Source of the DNA: Marinilabilia rubra
GTDB taxonomy: Bacteria; Bacteroidota; Bacteroidia; Bacteroidales; Marinilabiliaceae
Assembly (NCBI RefSeq): GCF_003121985.1
Contig: NZ_QEWP01000021.1
Coordinates: forward strand, 17,075-81,074
Direction of reading: 5' to 3'
Length of the DNA: 64,000 nt
The notes beneath the pieces are model-generated. The model made no database searches and was not told the DNA's origin. It was given only the letters and a program-made list of their open reading frames with translations. Position numbers and translations under genes: made by a program. This document shows, in pieces, positions 17,505 to 27,647 of the stretch. Every line of letters starts with the position of its first letter. Position 1 is the stretch's first letter.

Positions 17505-20500
17505 ATGTTAGAGAAATTACTTCATAAAAAATCTTTACTCATCACTCTGTTCACCATCCTTGTTATTGGAGGAATAGGGTCATTTTCCGGCTTGAGCAAA
17601 CTTGAAGACCCCGAGATACCGGTCAAAGCGGCAGTGGTGATTACGCCTTACCCCGGAGCCTCGGCTGAAGAAGTGGATCTTGAAGTGACCGAGCCCATGG
17701 AAGAAGCCATTCAGAAGCTCGAAAACATAGATTTTATAGAATCCCGCTCTCTGCCCGGGATGTCCCAAATAACCGTCACATTGGAAGGATATGTTACAAC
17801 TGCCGAATTGCCGCAGATATGGGATCACTTGCGTCGTAAAGTCCATGATGCCCGGTCTTCACTGCCTCAGGGGGCAAGTGAGCCCATTGTCAATGACGAC
17901 TTTGGTGATGTATACGGCATTTTCATGTCCATCAGCAGCGATGGTTACTCTTACCAGGAGCTGAGTGATTACACCGATTTTCTGAAGCAGGAAATTCTGG
18001 AAGTAAAAGGGGTCAAACGCATTGAAGTGATCGGCCGGCAAACCGAGGTAGTCAACATCGCTTTCTCAGCAGAAGAATTTGCTCATCTGGGAATAAACCC
18101 GATGGCCATTGTACAAACACTCAACGATGAAGGAGAAGTAGTAGATGCCGGATCTGTTGTATCAGGTGCTGAGCGTATTCGGCTAAATGTAGGCACCAAA
18201 TTAAGATCTCTGAAGGAGGTTCAGGATCTGAATATTTTCACCCATGATGGCAGAAGCTTTCGGTTGGGGGATATCGCCGATATTTCCAAAGGTTTTTATC
18301 GCCCCAGACAAAGCGGATTAACCTTTAATTCCATGCCGGCTCTGGGTTTAGCCATTGCCATGGAATCGGGCGATAACATCATCAAACTGGGTGAGCGGGT
18401 AGATGTCAGACTGACTGAATTGAAGGCAGAAATCCCCATCGGAATTGAGGTTCATAAAATCTACGACCAGCCATCAAAAGTACAAACAGCGATCAGCGAT
18501 TTCTCCATAAACTTACTGGAATCGGTACTCATTGTTATTGTGGTCCTGTTGATAGCAATGGGATTCAGAGCGGGGTTACTCATTGCCAGCAGTCTGGTGT
18601 TCACCATTCTCAGTACTTTTATCGTCATGGGCTTCATGAATATGACGCTCGACAAGGTCTCTCTGGCAGCCATTATTATTGCTATGGGGATGTTGGTGGA
18701 CAATGCCATTGTGGTGGTAGACGGCATTCTGGCCGACATGCAAAAAGGCATTGAACGGCACAAGGCATTTGTACTGGCGGCCAAACAAAATGCCCTGCCA
18801 CTTATCGGAGCAACCGTCATCGCCATACTGGCATTCATGCCACTGGCTTTTAACACCACCGCTGCCGGTGAGTTTATGAAACCATTATTCTATGTATTGG
18901 CCATTTCGCTCACTATGAGCTGGGTACTGGCCATGATTCAGGCCCCTTTTATGGCATCCCTGTTTTACCGTAAAGATAACCCCCACAAGAAGCAGGGCGA
19001 AAATCAGGAAGACATCTATTCCGGTGGGTTTTATCGTTTCTTCAAAAAAACCATCCGGTTTGCCCTGTGGCACAAATCGCTGGTAGCAGCTGCAACAATT
19101 GTTATACTGGTGATTTCTTTCTGGGCATTTCGCTTTATTAATAAAGATTTCTTTCCGGTAGCCAAATACAATCAATTCATGGTTGAATACCACCTGCCCG
19201 ACGGAACCGATATTTACCAGGTAGAAAAAGATCTGGCCCAGATTCAGAAAACCCTTCTTACATGGGATGAAGTCACCAAAGTAACGAGTGCTTTGGGCAG
19301 TTCCCCGGTTCGTTATACTCTGTCGCGGCCCATGAACAGTTTCAATCCCGGCTATGGCGAACTAATTGTGGAAACACACACCTTTGACGAAGCCATGGTT
19401 TTAATAGAGCGAATTGAAAAAGAAATCGGTAAAGAATACCCCAATGCCACGATAAGATGTCGCCAATATTCTTCCATCGGAGGAGATTATAAGATCCAGG
19501 CTATGTTCTCAGGCCCGGATCCCGGGATATTGAGAAATCTTGCAGAAAAAGCCAAAGATATAATGGCGCAAGAGCCCACAGCCATTTTCGTCAACGACAA
19601 CTGGGGTAACAAAGTAAAAAATCTGATTCCTGTTTACGCCCCTGAAAAAGCAAGACCCCTTAACATTTCCAGAAGTTCTATGGCCTCTGCCCTTTCAATT
19701 GCTTCGGAAGGAATGCCGGTCGGCACATATTACGAAGATGACACGCAACTGCCCATGGTTCTGAAACTGGCTCCATCCCTTTCAGAAAATCCTTCTGATA
19801 TCGGATCGGTTCCTGTTTGGGGCAATTATTCGCAAAGCAGCGTGCCTTTGGGACAAATAACCGACTCTCTGAGTCTTGAAGGGCGAAACTACCTCATTTG
19901 TCGTTACAACGGAATCAGAGCCATCAAGGCCCAGTGTGACCCCGTTAGAGGCAAGACAGCGCCCCAGGTAATGGAAAAAATAAAAGGCAAAATTGAAGCC
20001 ATCGATTTGCCCGAAGGTTACAAGCTGGATTGGGAAGGCGAGATAAAGGCTAACAAAACAGCCAACCAGGCCCTTGCACAGAATTTACCACTGGCCTTGT
20101 TGCTGATGGTGCTCATTACCATTGCGCTGTTTAATAACTTCAGACAACCGGCTCTAATATTCCTGATCGTTCCGCTGGCCTTCATCGGAATCATTGCAGG
20201 TTTCCTGATTACGCGTCTCAATTTTGGCTTTTTGGCCATTATCGGAGGGCTCGGACTGATTGGGATGATGATTAAGAACTCGGTTGTACTGCTTGATCAG
20301 ATCAATATTGACATCAACAGCGGAAAAGATAAACTCACCGCTATCATTGGCGCCACTGTTTCAAGGGTACGCCCGGTGATGATGGCCTCCCTCACTACCA
20401 TTTTGGGTATGTTCCCATTGGTGTTTGATGAAATGTTCCAGGGAATGGCCGTCGCCATAATGTTTGGTTTACTTTTCGGAACAGTCATCACACTCATAAT

Positions 20501-20576
20501 TGTCCCCGTACTTTATGCCGTTTTCTATAAAGTAAATACACGCTCTTTGTCACATCATGACGAGGATAAAAAATAA
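17505..20576 (+). CDS. RND-family efflux pump permease
   Basis: This 1023-residue AcrB-like proton-driven transporter has two repeats, each with a transmembrane helix, a large periplasmic loop and a six-helix bundle. The first repeat opens with ITLFTILVIGGIGSFSGL and ITPYPGASAEEVDLEVTEPM. TM4 carries GMLVDNAIVVVDG, where the first of the two usual proton-relay aspartates is present and the second is Asn, as in a subset of the family. The second repeat ends with GLIGMMIKNSVVLLDQI and FGTVITLIIVPVLYAVFY. It works with the adaptor just upstream and the TolC-like channel downstream. Substrate (drug, metal or lipid) is not predictable by eye. Length is normal for the family. Confidence 0.93.
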   Translation: MLEKLLHKKSLLITLFTILVIGGIGSFSGLSKLEDPEIPVKAAVVITPYPGASAEEVDLEVTEPMEEAIQKLENIDFIESRSLPGMSQITVTLEGYVTTAELPQIWDHLRRKVHDARSSLPQGASEPIVNDDFGDVYGIFMSISSDGYSYQELSDYTDFLKQEILEVKGVKRIEVIGRQTEVVNIAFSAEEFAHLGINPMAIVQTLNDEGEVVDAGSVVSGAERIRLNVGTKLRSLKEVQDLNIFTHDGRSFRLGDIADISKGFYRPRQSGLTFNSMPALGLAIAMESGDNIIKLGERVDVRLTELKAEIPIGIEVHKIYDQPSKVQTAISDFSINLLESVLIVIVVLLIAMGFRAGLLIASSLVFTILSTFIVMGFMNMTLDKVSLAAIIIAMGMLVDNAIVVVDGILADMQKGIERHKAFVLAAKQNALPLIGATVIAILAFMPLAFNTTAAGEFMKPLFYVLAISLTMSWVLAMIQAPFMASLFYRKDNPHKKQGENQEDIYSGGFYRFFKKTIRFALWHKSLVAAATIVILVISFWAFRFINKDFFPVAKYNQFMVEYHLPDGTDIYQVEKDLAQIQKTLLTWDEVTKVTSALGSSPVRYTLSRPMNSFNPGYGELIVETHTFDEAMVLIERIEKEIGKEYPNATIRCRQYSSIGGDYKIQAMFSGPDPGILRNLAEKAKDIMAQEPTAIFVNDNWGNKVKNLIPVYAPEKARPLNISRSSMASALSIASEGMPVGTYYEDDTQLPMVLKLAPSLSENPSDIGSVPVWGNYSQSSVPLGQITDSLSLEGRNYLICRYNGIRAIKAQCDPVRGKTAPQVMEKIKGKIEAIDLPEGYKLDWEGEIKANKTANQALAQNLPLALLLMVLITIALFNNFRQPALIFLIVPLAFIGIIAGFLITRLNFGFLAIIGGLGLIGMMIKNSVVLLDQINIDINSGKDKLTAIIGATVSRVRPVMMASLTTILGMFPLVFDEMFQGMAVAIMFGLLFGTVITLIIVPVLYAVFYKVNTRSLSHHDEDKK

Positions 20577-20588
20577 AATTGATTAGAA

Positions 20589-21881
20589 ATGATGCTGAAA
20601 AATACAATATATATATCACTGGTCACGATTTTATTATCAGGATCGGGATTTGCCCAGACCCCGCTAACGCTTGAGAAGTGCAGAAACGAGGCATTGGCCA
20701 ACAACAAGCAAATTCAGTCATCGGGGCTTCAGGTAAAAAAAGCTGAGGCCTCCGTAAAAGAAGCCGGAACCGCCTATCTACCATCGATCGATGGTAGCGG
20801 AAGTGCCATGTATATCCCCAATCTGGAGGAACTAAAGCAATTTGGATTTGATCGTGAAAGCCTGGAACTTTACCAGGCTCAGATAACGGCACAGCAAGCG
20901 ATTTATGCCGGAGGAAAAGTGAGACTTTCCAATAAAATGGCTCAAAAAGGGGTGGAAATTGCCAAAAATGCCCAGGTTAAACAAAACGCCGAGATCATTT
21001 TACAAACCGATAAAGCTTACTGGAACCTGGTGGCCATGCAGGAACAGAAAAAAGTGGTTGACCGTTACACCGAAGCTCTGGACTCTCTGGAAGAGCAATT
21101 GCAAGCCAGTTATGATCTGGGCCTGATTCCTAAAAGTGAAATTTTGCAGGTGAGGGTAAAGAAAAATGAAGCGGAAGTCACTGCCATTGAAGTCAAAAAT
21201 GCCATAAGGTTATTACAGATGAATCTTGCCCAAACAATAGGTCGCCCTCTTGATGAGGCAATTGTTGCCTCCCAGGAGCCGATACTCACGCAAAAAAAGA
21301 CAAGAAACAAGAATAACACCTCCGATGAGGGGGCCGGCAACCGTCCTGAAATAAAAATTCTGAAGAATAGGGTTGATCTGGCAAGAATGGAGAAAAAACT
21401 CACACGTGCCGATTATCTTCCACAGATCGGAGCCCAGGTAAGCTACGGCTATCTGGAAGCTCCTGACATTTCCCCCGGTTCATGGCAACTCAACGCCGGC
21501 GCCAGCCTGTCTATCCCCATAATTCACTGGCGGGAGAAAAAACACAAAACTCAAAAAGCCGAAATCAGCCAACAAATGGCTAAATTAGAGCTCCAAAATA
21601 CCAGAGAGCTGGTCAATCTCGAAATCAGTCAGACCCGTCTGAAGCTTGAGGAAAGTACCGAGAAAATCCAGTTGGCCCGGAGGAATCTGGCCGAAGCCAC
21701 TGAATCACTCTCTGAGGTTGAGATTAGCTATAATGCGGGATTAAATACCATTACCGACCTGCTCAACGCACAGGCAGCCCATCAAAGAGCGCGGGCCTCT
21801 CTGGTGCAGGCCAGGTCGGATTATCAGATTTTTAAAGCATCCTGGATGAAAGCCACAGGAAAGCTTGGAGTTACCAATTAA
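20589..21881 (+). CDS. TolC-family outer-membrane efflux channel
   Basis: This 430-residue outer-membrane factor has a signal peptide ending SGSGFAQ. Two tandem helical repeats of the OEP type are recognisable: TLEKCRNEALANNKQIQSSG, the amphipathic helices with EKKVVDRYTEALDSLEEQL and YDLGLIPKSEILQVRVKKNEAEV, and the second repeat with NRPEIKILKNRVDLARM and YNAGLNTITDLLNAQAAHQRAR. The trimer would form the channel for the pump encoded 12 bases upstream. It is the third gene of the operon and is followed 11 bases later by the sensor kinase gene. Confidence 0.92.
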   Translation: MMLKNTIYISLVTILLSGSGFAQTPLTLEKCRNEALANNKQIQSSGLQVKKAEASVKEAGTAYLPSIDGSGSAMYIPNLEELKQFGFDRESLELYQAQITAQQAIYAGGKVRLSNKMAQKGVEIAKNAQVKQNAEIILQTDKAYWNLVAMQEQKKVVDRYTEALDSLEEQLQASYDLGLIPKSEILQVRVKKNEAEVTAIEVKNAIRLLQMNLAQTIGRPLDEAIVASQEPILTQKKTRNKNNTSDEGAGNRPEIKILKNRVDLARMEKKLTRADYLPQIGAQVSYGYLEAPDISPGSWQLNAGASLSIPIIHWREKKHKTQKAEISQQMAKLELQNTRELVNLEISQTRLKLEESTEKIQLARRNLAEATESLSEVEISYNAGLNTITDLLNAQAAHQRARASLVQARSDYQIFKASWMKATGKLGVTN

Positions 21882-21892
21882 AGCCATGTTGA

Positions 21893-22981
21893 ATGACCAA
21901 AAGAAACCTCAAATATCATTCATGTTTTGACAAAGATCAGATGCCAAAAAAAATTGCTTTATACAAGCGGCTCATCGCTGAAATTCTGGCATCTGTGTTT
22001 TTCACGTTTCTCATAGTGATCATCAATCAGAATACAACCCTGGATGAAGTAAAGATTCCGGGGGTATTTTTCAGCATTTTGGTATTTGTATTTCTAAGTG
22101 AGGGCATCTTCATCTTTGATTCACTGATTGCAAGAAAGTATCCATGGCACGAAGCTTTAAGAAAAAGAGTGGCCTCCCTTTTAGTTTTCGCCCTGCTTTG
22201 GCTGGGGATTACCGGAGTATTGGCCACCCTGGCACGGCCTTATTTTGACATCAATCATAAACCGGGAGAACAAGTTGACTTTGTGCTGGGACTCACCATC
22301 CTGGTATTATTCATTACCATTTACGTTTTTGCTCTCATTGCGTCAAACTACCATAAAACACTCAGGTTTTTTATTCTTGAGAATGAAAAGCTGCGTCAGG
22401 AAAAGTTAAAAATGGACTATTTTGCCCTTCAGGATCAGCTCAATCCTCATTTTCTTTTTAACAACCTTAGTACCTTAATGGCTATCATACCAGATAATCC
22501 TCAAAAAGCGCTCTCTTTTACTGAAAATTTCACGGATGTTTACCGCTACGTTCTAAAAAGTTCAAAACACAAACTGGTAACCCTTCGGGATGAAGCAACT
22601 TTTATCCAATCCTATCTTGGCCTTCACAAAGAGCGACTTGGAGACGGCTTCAGCTATGCCATGGAAACAACAGAAGAAGATACCTCAAAACTGCTGCCTC
22701 CTTTAAGTTTACAGTACCTTGTTGAAAATGCCATCAAGCACAACATAGCCACAGAAACCAGGCCACTGGCGATTTCAATTTCAACGGCCGGCAACCGGTT
22801 AATGGTTTCCAATAACTATCAGCCCAAAACCTCGACTTATTCTACCAACACAGGTCTCGACAATCTGAGAAAGAGATATGAGTATCTTGCCTTAAAGGAT
22901 CAGGTAGAAATCATTAATGCCAGTGATACATTTACGGTCTCCATCCCTTTAATAGACAAAAATCAAGGATATGGATTATAA
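21893..22981 (+). CDS. LytS/YehU-type sensor histidine kinase
   Basis: This 362-residue inner-membrane kinase has four predicted transmembrane helices in the first 150 residues (LIAEILASVFFTFLIVII, FFSILVFVFLSEGIFIFD, LLVFALLWLGITGVLATLA, FVLGLTILVLFITIYVFALI). A His_kinase domain follows, with the phospho-acceptor box DQLNPHFLFNNLS and the N box LQYLVENAIKHNI. There is no large extracellular sensor domain, so any signal is probably sensed within the membrane. A second possible start lies at 21941 (MPKKIALY). It overlaps the response regulator gene by 11 bases, and both share the efflux operon, suggesting that the pair regulates or senses the pump's activity. Confidence 0.9.
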   Translation: MTKRNLKYHSCFDKDQMPKKIALYKRLIAEILASVFFTFLIVIINQNTTLDEVKIPGVFFSILVFVFLSEGIFIFDSLIARKYPWHEALRKRVASLLVFALLWLGITGVLATLARPYFDINHKPGEQVDFVLGLTILVLFITIYVFALIASNYHKTLRFFILENEKLRQEKLKMDYFALQDQLNPHFLFNNLSTLMAIIPDNPQKALSFTENFTDVYRYVLKSSKHKLVTLRDEATFIQSYLGLHKERLGDGFSYAMETTEEDTSKLLPPLSLQYLVENAIKHNIATETRPLAISISTAGNRLMVSNNYQPKTSTYSTNTGLDNLRKRYEYLALKDQVEIINASDTFTVSIPLIDKNQGYGL

Positions 22982-23762
22982 AATATTAATAGTAGAAGAC
23001 GAGCCTCTGCTTTCTGCGGCTTTGCGAACAAAAGTTGAAACCCTCCGTCCTGAATGGAATGTTGAAGAAGAACTGAGAACTGTAGCAGACACAGTAGACT
23101 GGATTAAGTCAAATCCGGGACCTGCTCTCATTTTTATGGACATTCAACTGGCCGATGGGGTTTGCTTTTCCATTTTCGAGCAGGTTGATGTCACCAACAA
23201 AGGCATTATTTTCACCACGGCTTATGACGAGTATGCAATAGAAGCTTTTGATGTAAACAGCATTGCCTATTTGCTAAAACCCATAAAAACAGATGCCTTA
23301 AAACAGGTTTTTCAAAAAGTTGACAAGGTGATTGAGATCATGAACCAACAGTTCAATCTGGCCCCCTCTATCGACTACAGCAAACTGGCTGAAGAGGTGA
23401 GCAACCTTCAAAACAAATACCGTAAGCGAATGATGGTATCGCGCGGAGATGGCTACAAGCAAGTACCGGTTGACGAAATTGCCTTCTTTTCAGTCGATGA
23501 AAAGCTGACTCAGGCCACAACATTTAAACAAAAAGAATACATTGTGGATGTCACCCTCGGCGATCTGGAAAAAGAATTAAATCCGGAAGTTTTTTTCAGG
23601 GTTAACCGACAGTTCATCATTAACATTGATGCAATAGAAAAAGTGGAGCATTATTTTGGCAGCAAATTATTCATAAAACTGCTGCCTAATCTAAATCCCG
23701 CCCGTAAAGTAATTGTGAGCAGAGACAAAGCCTCACAGGTTAAACAATGGTTGAATCAATAA
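22971..23762 (+). CDS. LytTR-family response regulator
   Basis: This 263-residue two-component response regulator begins MDYKILIVEDEPLL. The phospho-acceptor aspartate is in PALIFMDIQLADG, the conserved Thr in IIFTTAYDEYAIEAF and the Lys in AYLLKPIKTDAL. The C-terminal half is a LytTR DNA-binding domain (RMMVSRGDGYKQVPVDEIAFFSVDEK, LEKELNPEVFFRVNRQFIINI). It is the last gene of the efflux operon, overlapping the kinase gene. LytTR regulators usually bind direct repeats near promoters. I see no obvious pair upstream of 16438, so the target is open. Confidence 0.93.
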   Translation: MDYKILIVEDEPLLSAALRTKVETLRPEWNVEEELRTVADTVDWIKSNPGPALIFMDIQLADGVCFSIFEQVDVTNKGIIFTTAYDEYAIEAFDVNSIAYLLKPIKTDALKQVFQKVDKVIEIMNQQFNLAPSIDYSKLAEEVSNLQNKYRKRMMVSRGDGYKQVPVDEIAFFSVDEKLTQATTFKQKEYIVDVTLGDLEKELNPEVFFRVNRQFIINIDAIEKVEHYFGSKLFIKLLPNLNPARKVIVSRDKASQVKQWLNQ

Positions 23763-24195
23763 TAAAACCAACCGGTTCATCCCCCTAAAGGGGCAACTCA
23801 TCCTCCTCTTTTCATAATTGGAGATTTTTTTTTCACTCAGCAATTTCTTAAACCATATCTTTATATAGAACTCATACAATGAAGCCTGTTTCTTTTAGAA
23901 GAAGAAGGCAACATGAAAATTAAAACAACATGTCAGTAGTGCAATAAAACGAATGTTTGTTTTTGTATGAAGTCTATTTCCTTTTTAACCGGAAAACACT
24001 TAAAGGTTGTGTTTTCCGGTTTTTTATTCCCACAAACGGGGCTTCATTAAATCCCGCCTGCTAATCAGCATCACTTCAACCTGAGTTATAGTATGACCAT
24101 CTGCAGTTTTCGGCGGTTGATTGATTAATCCGAAAAGATAACGATCAATAATCCGAAATTTGAAATCCCATTCTACACATCAAATATTACAGCTC
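23763..24195. other. intergenic region after the efflux operon
   Basis: It contains a strong terminator hairpin at 23987-24026 and otherwise AT-rich sequence. A TTG at 24160 opens the next frame slightly earlier, but the ATG at 24196 is preferred. Confidence 0.55.
23987..24026 (+). terminator. terminator downstream of the efflux operon
   Basis: AACCGGAAAACAC pairs perfectly with GTGTTTTCCGGTT across a nine-base loop and continues into a T tract. It lies 225 bases past the response-regulator stop codon. Confidence 0.85.
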
Positions 24196-24975
24196 ATGCA
24201 AACAATAAAAATTGAATCACGCCTCCCCGGATTAGGACATTTCCTTAAAAACCTTCCAATTTTTTTTGAGAAAGAAGGTATAACCTTGAAAAAAGGACGT
24301 AATGAAATAAAAATATTTGATTACGGAGAGTTCCGACTTTGTGTAAAAGCCTTTAAGAAAGTGACAATTTTCAATCGTATGATGTATTCATGCTTTCGAA
24401 AAACCAAAGCTCAGAGATCCTATGAAATTGCCAAAAAACTTCTCCGGAAAGGGATTGATACGCCTCAACCACTTGGTTATATAATTGTCAAAGGGAAATG
24501 GGCCATCATCCGCCAAAACTATTATATATCAATTTTCAACAACCATCATTTCACACTATCAGATGTGCTCAACGGGAAACACCCGAAAGATCAGGAGCAA
24601 ATTTTAAAGGAATACGCAGAATGGATGGCTCTGGATATTCATCCCAAAGGAATACTTCATGAGGACATGAGCGCCGGAAATGTGTTAATCATTAAAAACG
24701 AAAATGGGAATTTCTCATTTTCCTTAATTGATCTCAACCGGATAAAAATAAAGAAACGCATATCGCACCGACAGGGAATACGCAATTTGCGAAAAATCAA
24801 CAACCGACCGTCGGTTTTGGCCTTTCTTGCCGAGCATTATGCATATGTTGCAAAGGGTAACCCGGGCCGATATGCCTTCTTCCTTATTGGCAGCCAATTA
24901 CTTTTTGCCCATATGCGCCGCATCACTAAAGGTTTTCTTCACAGCCTGGCTCCCAAAAAAGAAATAAGATGCTGA
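24196..24975 (+). CDS. WaaP/InaA-like lipopolysaccharide kinase family protein
   Basis: This is a cytoplasmic protein-kinase-fold enzyme of about 259 residues related to WaaP/KdkA, which phosphorylate core sugars such as heptose or Kdo in lipopolysaccharide. The N-lobe shows RLCVKAFKK with the candidate ATP-binding lysine. The catalytic loop is GILHEDMSAGNVLI (HxDxxxxN pattern), and SLIDLNRIK supplies the metal-binding aspartate in place of DFG. The usual activation segment is short, as in this family. A TTG at 24160 would add twelve residues, but the ATG at 24196 looks more natural. It is monocistronic. The Kdo transferase gene waaA lies 18 kb away, so a link to core phosphorylation is plausible but inferred. 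Confidence 0.82.
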   Translation: MQTIKIESRLPGLGHFLKNLPIFFEKEGITLKKGRNEIKIFDYGEFRLCVKAFKKVTIFNRMMYSCFRKTKAQRSYEIAKKLLRKGIDTPQPLGYIIVKGKWAIIRQNYYISIFNNHHFTLSDVLNGKHPKDQEQILKEYAEWMALDIHPKGILHEDMSAGNVLIIKNENGNFSFSLIDLNRIKIKKRISHRQGIRNLRKINNRPSVLAFLAEHYAYVAKGNPGRYAFFLIGSQLLFAHMRRITKGFLHSLAPKKEIRC

Positions 24976-25156
24976 CACCTTTCATCTTCATTATCACACC
25001 AGATTATTCAGGTCTTCATCAGCGTTTTAAAAGTCTTACGTGATAAGATGATTCTTTTCTCCCTTGCACTAAACCCAGGTAAGAGAATCATCTAATTGCA
25101 CTGAGAGATCAGTTATGATAAACCATTAAGCCAACAATACCAGGCGTAAACCCACA

Positions 25157-25186
25157 AATAAAAAACGGCGGATTGGTATCCGCCGC
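25157..25186 (-). terminator. terminator of glnS
   Basis: On the reverse strand CGGCGG-loop-CCGCCG leads into a T-rich run (reverse of AAATAAAAAA), immediately after the glnS stop codon. Confidence 0.8.
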
Positions 25187-25199
25187 ACCTAATAGGTTA

Positions 25200-26912
25200 T
25201 TATTTCTTCTTATTCATCTTGGCCCAGGTATCACGCAGCTGAACCGTACGGTTGAAAACCAAATGGTCTTCTGTGCTATCCGGGTCTACGCAAAAATAAC
25301 CGAGTCGCTGAAACTGAAAAGAGTCAAGCTCTTTGGCGTCTTTCAGTGATGGTTCCACACGACATTTGGTCAAAACTTTCAATGATTCAGGATTAAGGAA
25401 TTCTTTAAAGTCTTTTTCCTTATGACCCGCCGGATCTTCGTCCATAAACAAGCGATCGTATTGACGAACTTCAGCCGGAATACTATGAGTAGCACTTACC
25501 CAGTGCAGGGTTCCTTTCACTTTTTTGCCACTGGTATCACTGCCACTTCGTGTTTGGGGGTCATAAGTACAATAGATTTCTTCAACCTCTCCATTCTCAT
25601 TTTTCTTAAAATCTTCACACTGGATGATGTATCCATTTTTCAAACGAACCTCACGCCCGGGCCCAAGGCGGAAAAATTTCTTAGGAGGTTCCTCCATAAA
25701 GTCGTTGCGCTCAATATAAAGCTCACGAGTAAAAGGAATTTTACGGCTGCCCTGGCTTTCATCCTCAGGATTATTAATAGCTTCCATCCACTCTACCTGA
25801 TCTTCGGGATAGTTGGTAAGTACCAATTTCACCGGATCTATCACCGCATTTACACGCGGAGCTCTTTTATTGAGATCTTCACGAACACAATGCTCCAGCA
25901 ATGCCACATCAATGATATTATCACGCTTGGCAACTCCTACGCGTTCTGCAAAAGCCCTTACCGATTCCGGGGTATACCCGCGCCGACGCAGACCTGAAAT
26001 GGTTGGCATCCGAGGATCATCCCATCCGCTTACGATTCCTTTTTGTACCAATTCAAGCAAGCGCCGTTTGCTCATTACTGTGTAATTGATATTCAGGCGG
26101 GCAAACTCTATCTGACGTGGTTTACGTTCAGGTTCCGGTTCACCCTCCAGTATTTGTTCCAGAAACCAGTTATATAACGGGCGGTGCACTTCAAACTCAA
26201 GGGTACAAATGGAGTGCGTAATGCCTTCAATAAAATCACTCTGTCCGTGGGTAAAGTCGTACATTGGGTAAATGCACCACTTATCACCGGTGCGGTGGTG
26301 CTCTTTATGAATGACACGGTACATAATGGGATCGCGCATATGCATATTAGCAGAGGCCATATCGATCTTAGCCCTTAAAACCCGTTCTCCCTCTTTGAAC
26401 TCCCCATTCTTCATGCGCATGAAAAGATCCAGGTTCTCCTCCGCACTTCGGTCGCGGAACGTACTCTCAACTCCTGGCCTGGTAGGTGTCCCTTTTTGAG
26501 CAGCAATTTCATCCGCAGCTTGATCGTCAACATAAGCTTTTCCGGCCTTAATAAGCTTTACAGCCCACTCAAACAGCTGATCAAAATAATCTGATGCATA
26601 ATGTTCCTCTCCTTCCCACTCAAAGCCTAACCAGCGAACATCTTTTTTGATGGAATCCACATATTCAACCTCTTCTTTGGCCGGGTTGGTATCATCAAAC
26701 CGGAGGTTACATCCACCATTATACTTTTCGGCCAAACCAAAATTCAAACAAATAGACTTGGCATGCCCAATGTGCAAATAACCATTGGGTTCAGGCGGAA
26801 AACGCGTTAAGACTGCGCCACCATTTTTACCTTCACCGAGGTCTTTATCTATTTCCTGATGAATAAAATTGCCTTTGCCGGCAGGGGCACCCCCTTCTGT
26901 AGTACTGCTCAT
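25200..26912 (-). CDS. glnS: glutaminyl-tRNA synthetase
   Basis: This 570-residue class I synthetase attaches glutamine to tRNA-Gln. The HIGH box appears in [22 protein letters not shown] and the KMSKS loop as [33 protein letters not shown] and [21 protein letters not shown] are characteristic of GlnRS rather than GluRS. The C-terminal anticodon-binding beta barrels end at [14 protein letters not shown]. Presence of GlnRS together with gltX further on shows that this organism charges tRNA-Gln directly. The gene is alone, with a hairpin terminator directly downstream. Confidence 0.96.
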   Translation of the reverse strand: MSSTTEGGAPAGKGNFIHQEIDKDLGEGKNGGAVLTRFPPEPNGYLHIGHAKSICLNFGLAEKYNGGCNLRFDDTNPAKEEVEYVDSIKKDVRWLGFEWEGEEHYASDYFDQLFEWAVKLIKAGKAYVDDQAADEIAAQKGTPTRPGVESTFRDRSAEENLDLFMRMKNGEFKEGERVLRAKIDMASANMHMRDPIMYRVIHKEHHRTGDKWCIYPMYDFTHGQSDFIEGITHSICTLEFEVHRPLYNWFLEQILEGEPEPERKPRQIEFARLNINYTVMSKRRLLELVQKGIVSGWDDPRMPTISGLRRRGYTPESVRAFAERVGVAKRDNIIDVALLEHCVREDLNKRAPRVNAVIDPVKLVLTNYPEDQVEWMEAINNPEDESQGSRKIPFTRELYIERNDFMEEPPKKFFRLGPGREVRLKNGYIIQCEDFKKNENGEVEEIYCTYDPQTRSGSDTSGKKVKGTLHWVSATHSIPAEVRQYDRLFMDEDPAGHKEKDFKEFLNPESLKVLTKCRVEPSLKDAKELDSFQFQRLGYFCVDPDSTEDHLVFNRTVQLRDTWAKMNKKK

Positions 26913-27647
26913 AATTATCAGACTTTAATATCTTTTATTTGATCACTCCCTGTTTCAGGGATACAAATTTTCTATTCAAAACTAAACAACAAAAATAACG
27001 CTTTTTGATGGTTATTAAAACACTCGGAATGAATGGTTAGATTTTTTAACAGCAGAAAAACAAATAATTGGAAAAACCCTTTAAATAGTAAACTATCAAT
27101 AAGTTGTCAAACTTTCAGATACCGCCCGACGCCAACCTGGTAAGATTTAAGTAGGGGCTCCTGAAAAAGTCAGCAGCCTCATTTTTATTAAAGCACCCTC
27201 AATGTGCTGATGCGTAGACACATAATTGTTTCTCAGCAAGCCCCAGGTAAACCGGTCGCATGTTATTAGTGCAAAGAATCGTATTTTCCCAAACTAATTC
27301 TTGTTCTATTTTATTTTTTCTTCGTTAAGCTTTTTCGCCGTAGTTCACTGTGACTGTAAAGCTTTCCTTGAAAAAACATAAAAGTCATCAAACACTATAG
27401 TTCGACAAATTAAGGCTCATTGCACCAGGCAGAAGTTTGAGAGGCAGACGTCAGAAGAAAAAACAGGATGGGTCTGGTCATTCAGCACTTTGAGAAAAGG
27501 CTGCCTTTTTAGGGCAGCCTTTTCCAAAAATAACCATTTTAATCAAGTTATGAAAGTATTCCTATAAACCTGTTGCTTAATACTTTTATACTCGCAGAAG
27601 ACATCAAGTTATCCGCATAAGACAGATGCGAAGGAGATAAGCTCAAT
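26913..27647. other. 735-base intergenic region without a recognised gene
   Basis: It contains the leader of glnS on the left and a hairpin at 27494-27524 near the right end. The middle (about 27100-27470) has no good open frame and no structured RNA that I recognise. Confidence 0.5.
27494..27524 (-). terminator. hairpin, probable terminator of the small exported protein gene
   Basis: GAAAAGGCTGCC pairs with GGCAGCCTTTTC, with the U-rich stretch contributed by the stem arm on either strand. It lies 124 bases past the stop codon at 27648. Confidence 0.55.

Noticed and set aside
26913..27470. Structured small RNA (SRP, RNase P or tmRNA)
   Set aside because: I looked for the conserved cores of these RNAs on both strands and found none.
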